A DNA stretch of 64,000 nucleotides from Paenibacillus arenilitoris (GTDB lineage: Bacteria > Bacillota > Bacilli > Paenibacillales > Paenibacillaceae): the NCBI RefSeq assembly GCF_014705655.1, contig NZ_JACXIY010000016.1, positions 1 through 64,000 of the forward strand, given 5' to 3'. The position numbers and the translations under genes are program-made. The notes beneath the pieces were generated by a model. It made no database searches and was not told where the DNA came from. It saw only the letters and a list, made by a program, of their open reading frames with translations. Each line of letters opens with the position of its first letter. The stretch's first letter is position 1. This document shows positions 62,079 to 64,000 of the stretch, piece after piece.

Positions 62079-63566
62079 TTATGGCAGCATCGAGGAGCCC
62101 ATCAAATATTTGTCGACCTCGCGGGCAGCCTCGCGGCCTTCGTTGATGGCCCATACGACCAAGCTTTGACCGCGGCGCATATCGCCGGCGGCGAACACTT
62201 TGTCGACATTCGTCGTGTATTTGCCGTAAGCCGCTTTCACGTTCGTGCGTCGGTCCTGCTCAAGGCCAAGCTGCTCGATGATCGTCTTCTCGGGACCTTC
62301 GAAGCCTACCGCGATGAAGACGAGATCCGCCGGCCATACTTTCTCCGTGCCCGGAATTTCGCTGTAAACTTTGCGGCCGGTCTCGTCGACCGTACGCTTG
62401 ATTTGTACCGTATGCAGCTCTTTCAGGTTGCCGTTCTCGTCGCCGACGAATTTTTTGGTCAGGACGGAGAAGGCGCGCGGATCTTCGCCGAACAACGCTT
62501 TCGCTTCCTCTTGCGCGTAATCAAGCGTATAAACGTTCGGGAATTGCGGCCACGGATTGTTCACCATATCGCGCTCCAGCGGCGCTTTCGCATGCGTGCC
62601 GAACTGGGTGACCGACTTGCAGCCGTGGCGGAGCGCCGTTGCCACGCAGTCCGTACCCGTGTCGCCGCCGCCGATGACGATAACGTCCTTGTCCTTGGCC
62701 GAAATGTAGTTGCCGTCTGCGAGGTTCGAATCCAGATAGCTCTTGATCGTACCGTTCAAATAGTCCATCGCCATATGAACGCCGTTCAGATTCCGTCCTT
62801 CGATCCCCACGTCGCGTGCGCGCGTCGCCCCGCCGCAAAGGACGACGGCGTCGAAGTTGTCGACGAGCTCGCTTGCGGCAATGTCCTTGCCGATTTCCGT
62901 ATTCGTTACGAACTCGACGCCTTCCGCCGCCAGCAGATCGACGCGGCGCTGTACGACATGCTTCTCCAGCTTCATCGTCGGAATGCCGTAAGTGAGCAAG
63001 CCCCCGATGCGGTCCGCGCGCTCGTATACCGTAACCGTATGGCCCGCTTTGTTCAGCTGCGCCGCCGCGGCGAGGCCGGCGGGTCCGGAACCGACGACGG
63101 CGACTCGTTTGCCGGTACGGACTTTCGGCGGCTGCGGCACGACCCAGCCTTCTTCGAAGCCTTTGTCGATGATGGCCTGTTCAATCGTCTTGATCGCAAC
63201 GGCATCCCCGATCAGCCCGACCGTACAAGAGCCTTCGCACGGAGCCGGACATACGCGGCCGGTAAATTCCGGGAAATTGTTCGTCTTGTGCAGACGCTCG
63301 AGCGCTTCTCGCCACAAGCCGCGGTAAACGAGGTTATTCCATTCCGGAATGAGGTTGTTGACCGGACAGCCCGACGCGGAGCCCGCAAGCTCCATGCCCG
63401 TGTGGCAGTAAGGCGTGCCGCAGTCCATGCAGCGCGCGCCCTGCGTCCGCAGCTGCTCTTCCGAAAAGTGCTTATGAAATTCGTTCCAATCTTTAATACG
63501 CTCCAGCGGATCGCGATCGGCCGGCAGTTCGCGTTGATATTCCATAAAACCAGTAGGTGTAGACAT
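62079..63566 (-). CDS. gltD: Glutamate synthase (NADPH) small subunit
   Basis: 495 residues from ATG at 63566 behind GGAGGAAATGCG. N-terminal Cys clusters ([18 protein letters not shown]) for 4Fe-4S centres, FAD motif [15 protein letters not shown] motif [10 protein letters not shown]-terminal [17 protein letters not shown]. It feeds electrons to the large subunit GltA/GltB, which is not in the window. Confidence 0.95.
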   Translation of the reverse strand: MSTPTGFMEYQRELPADRDPLERIKDWNEFHKHFSEEQLRTQGARCMDCGTPYCHTGMELAGSASGCPVNNLIPEWNNLVYRGLWREALERLHKTNNFPEFTGRVCPAPCEGSCTVGLIGDAVAIKTIEQAIIDKGFEEGWVVPQPPKVRTGKRVAVVGSGPAGLAAAAQLNKAGHTVTVYERADRIGGLLTYGIPTMKLEKHVVQRRVDLLAAEGVEFVTNTEIGKDIAASELVDNFDAVVLCGGATRARDVGIEGRNLNGVHMAMDYLNGTIKSYLDSNLADGNYISAKDKDVIVIGGGDTGTDCVATALRHGCKSVTQFGTHAKAPLERDMVNNPWPQFPNVYTLDYAQEEAKALFGEDPRAFSVLTKKFVGDENGNLKELHTVQIKRTVDETGRKVYSEIPGTEKVWPADLVFIAVGFEGPEKTIIEQLGLEQDRRTNVKAAYGKYTTNVDKVFAAGDMRRGQSLVVWAINEGREAAREVDKYLMGSSMLP

Positions 63567-63703
63567 GATCGCATTTCCTCCATCCATATTTCCCGTGTAC
63601 CGTCATAACGATTCTCTTATCAAACTATATCGGGAATCCATCAATTATTCAATAACAAACTTATGGCGAAGCGGTAAAAACGTTCGGATTATGGTTCTAC
63701 TAT

Positions 63704-63733
63704 TTTATAACATCCTAGCATTCCTGTCTTGAA
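63704..63733 (-). promoter_or_regulatory. Candidate gltD promoter
   Basis: On the minus strand TTCAAG, 18-bp spacer, TATAAA, about 140 bases upstream of gltD. Confidence 0.4.
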
Positions 63734-63815
63734 ACCGTTAATGGATTATCCGCACAATCATTTGCACTATATGACATATCGTTCGTCAATTTATCGAAGA
63801 GCCGCCAATTCGACC

Positions 63816-64000
63816 TTAGGCGCGACGCTTGTACGTCCGGAACGTGAACGCGTACGCGTTCTTCTCGTCGCTTTCCCGTCTGTCGCTATCGACAAGCTCC
63901 CATTCCGCCGTGGAGAACGACGGAAAAAAAGCGTCGCCGCCTTCGATATCCGTCTCGACGTCCGTCAGCAGAATCGTGTCCGCATAGGGCAGAAAGAGTG
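63816..64000 (-). CDS. folA: Dihydrofolate reductase, C-terminal part (runs off the edge)
   Basis: The last 61 codons. LFLPYADTILLTDVETDIEG, FFPSF, WELV and NAYAFTFRTYKR match the C-terminal strands of DHFR. It reduces dihydrofolate with NADPH. The 5' part lies beyond 64000. Confidence 0.85.
   Translation of the reverse strand, partial: LFLPYADTILLTDVETDIEGGDAFFPSFSTAEWELVDSDRRESDEKNAYAFTFRTYKRRA

Noticed and set aside
62010..63608. 532-residue plus-strand ORF opposite gltD
   Set aside because: Shadow of gltD, whose motifs are complete; the composition is Arg/Val-rich as expected for an antisense frame.
1..64000. CRISPR arrays, tRNA and rRNA genes, prophage
   Set aside because: No regularly spaced repeats, no cloverleaf or rRNA landmarks and no phage structural genes were recognised by eye.

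Overview
The window looks like a chromosomal segment of a GC-rich endospore former of the Paenibacillaceae (Paenibacillus/Cohnella type). Reasons: strong AGGAGG ribosome sites, frequent GTG/TTG starts, a SleB-type cortex hydrolase, YdjO, YpdA (bacillithiol disulfide reductase), XerS, a Firmicute LexA box and a Fur box. Most genes lie on the minus strand. The species cannot be named from the sequence alone.

Region 1-7.8 kb is a nest of mobile DNA. A group II intron (minus strand) begins at 7731, directly after a rho-independent terminator, and runs off the left edge. A Tn3-family transposon (547-7563) with perfect 42-bp inverted ends and a CTTTT target duplication has inserted into the intron. 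The transposon carries an AT-richer passenger operon (frameshifted arylsulfotransferase-like gene and two class 3 lipase paralogues, one without its nucleophile serine). Its transposase is wrecked by deletion and a small inversion, and its tyrosine recombinase is frameshifted. The terminator used by the intron ends a 26-residue hydrophobic, toxin-like ORF.

Region 8-13.6 kb: a van-like ligase / alanine racemase / D,D-carboxypeptidase operon, a GNAT enzyme, a sugar-isomerase-like TIM barrel and a Fur-box-controlled FhuF-type ferric reductase. Region 13.7-17.2 kb is an AT-rich graveyard: a second transposon end fragment, broken secreted/membrane genes and an IS630 relic.

Region 17-29 kb: a tyrosine recombinase, a DinG-type helicase, then an eight-gene ehuBCDA-ectABCD operon joining ectoine/hydroxyectoine uptake with synthesis, a fluoride riboswitch driving a CLC-F fluoride exporter, and uppP. 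Region 29-41 kb: an ABC-2 transporter with a two-component system and a radical SAM/SPASM gene, a DUF4166/DoxX/DCC triad, a second two-component system, ydjO, a lactonase, a FrnE-type DsbA protein and sleB.

Region 41-64 kb: xerS, a heterodimeric ABC exporter pair preceded by a leader ORF and attenuator-like terminator, ypdA, a MoxR/DUF58/DUF4129 operon linked to ChbG, a kinase-like and a MOSC gene, a membrane-anchored receiver operon, a 74-residue gene under two LexA boxes, a HAD phosphatase, topB, gltD and the end of folA. Several broken genes differ from intact reading by single bases in A/T runs, so some could be sequencing errors. No rRNA, tRNA or CRISPR array was recognised.
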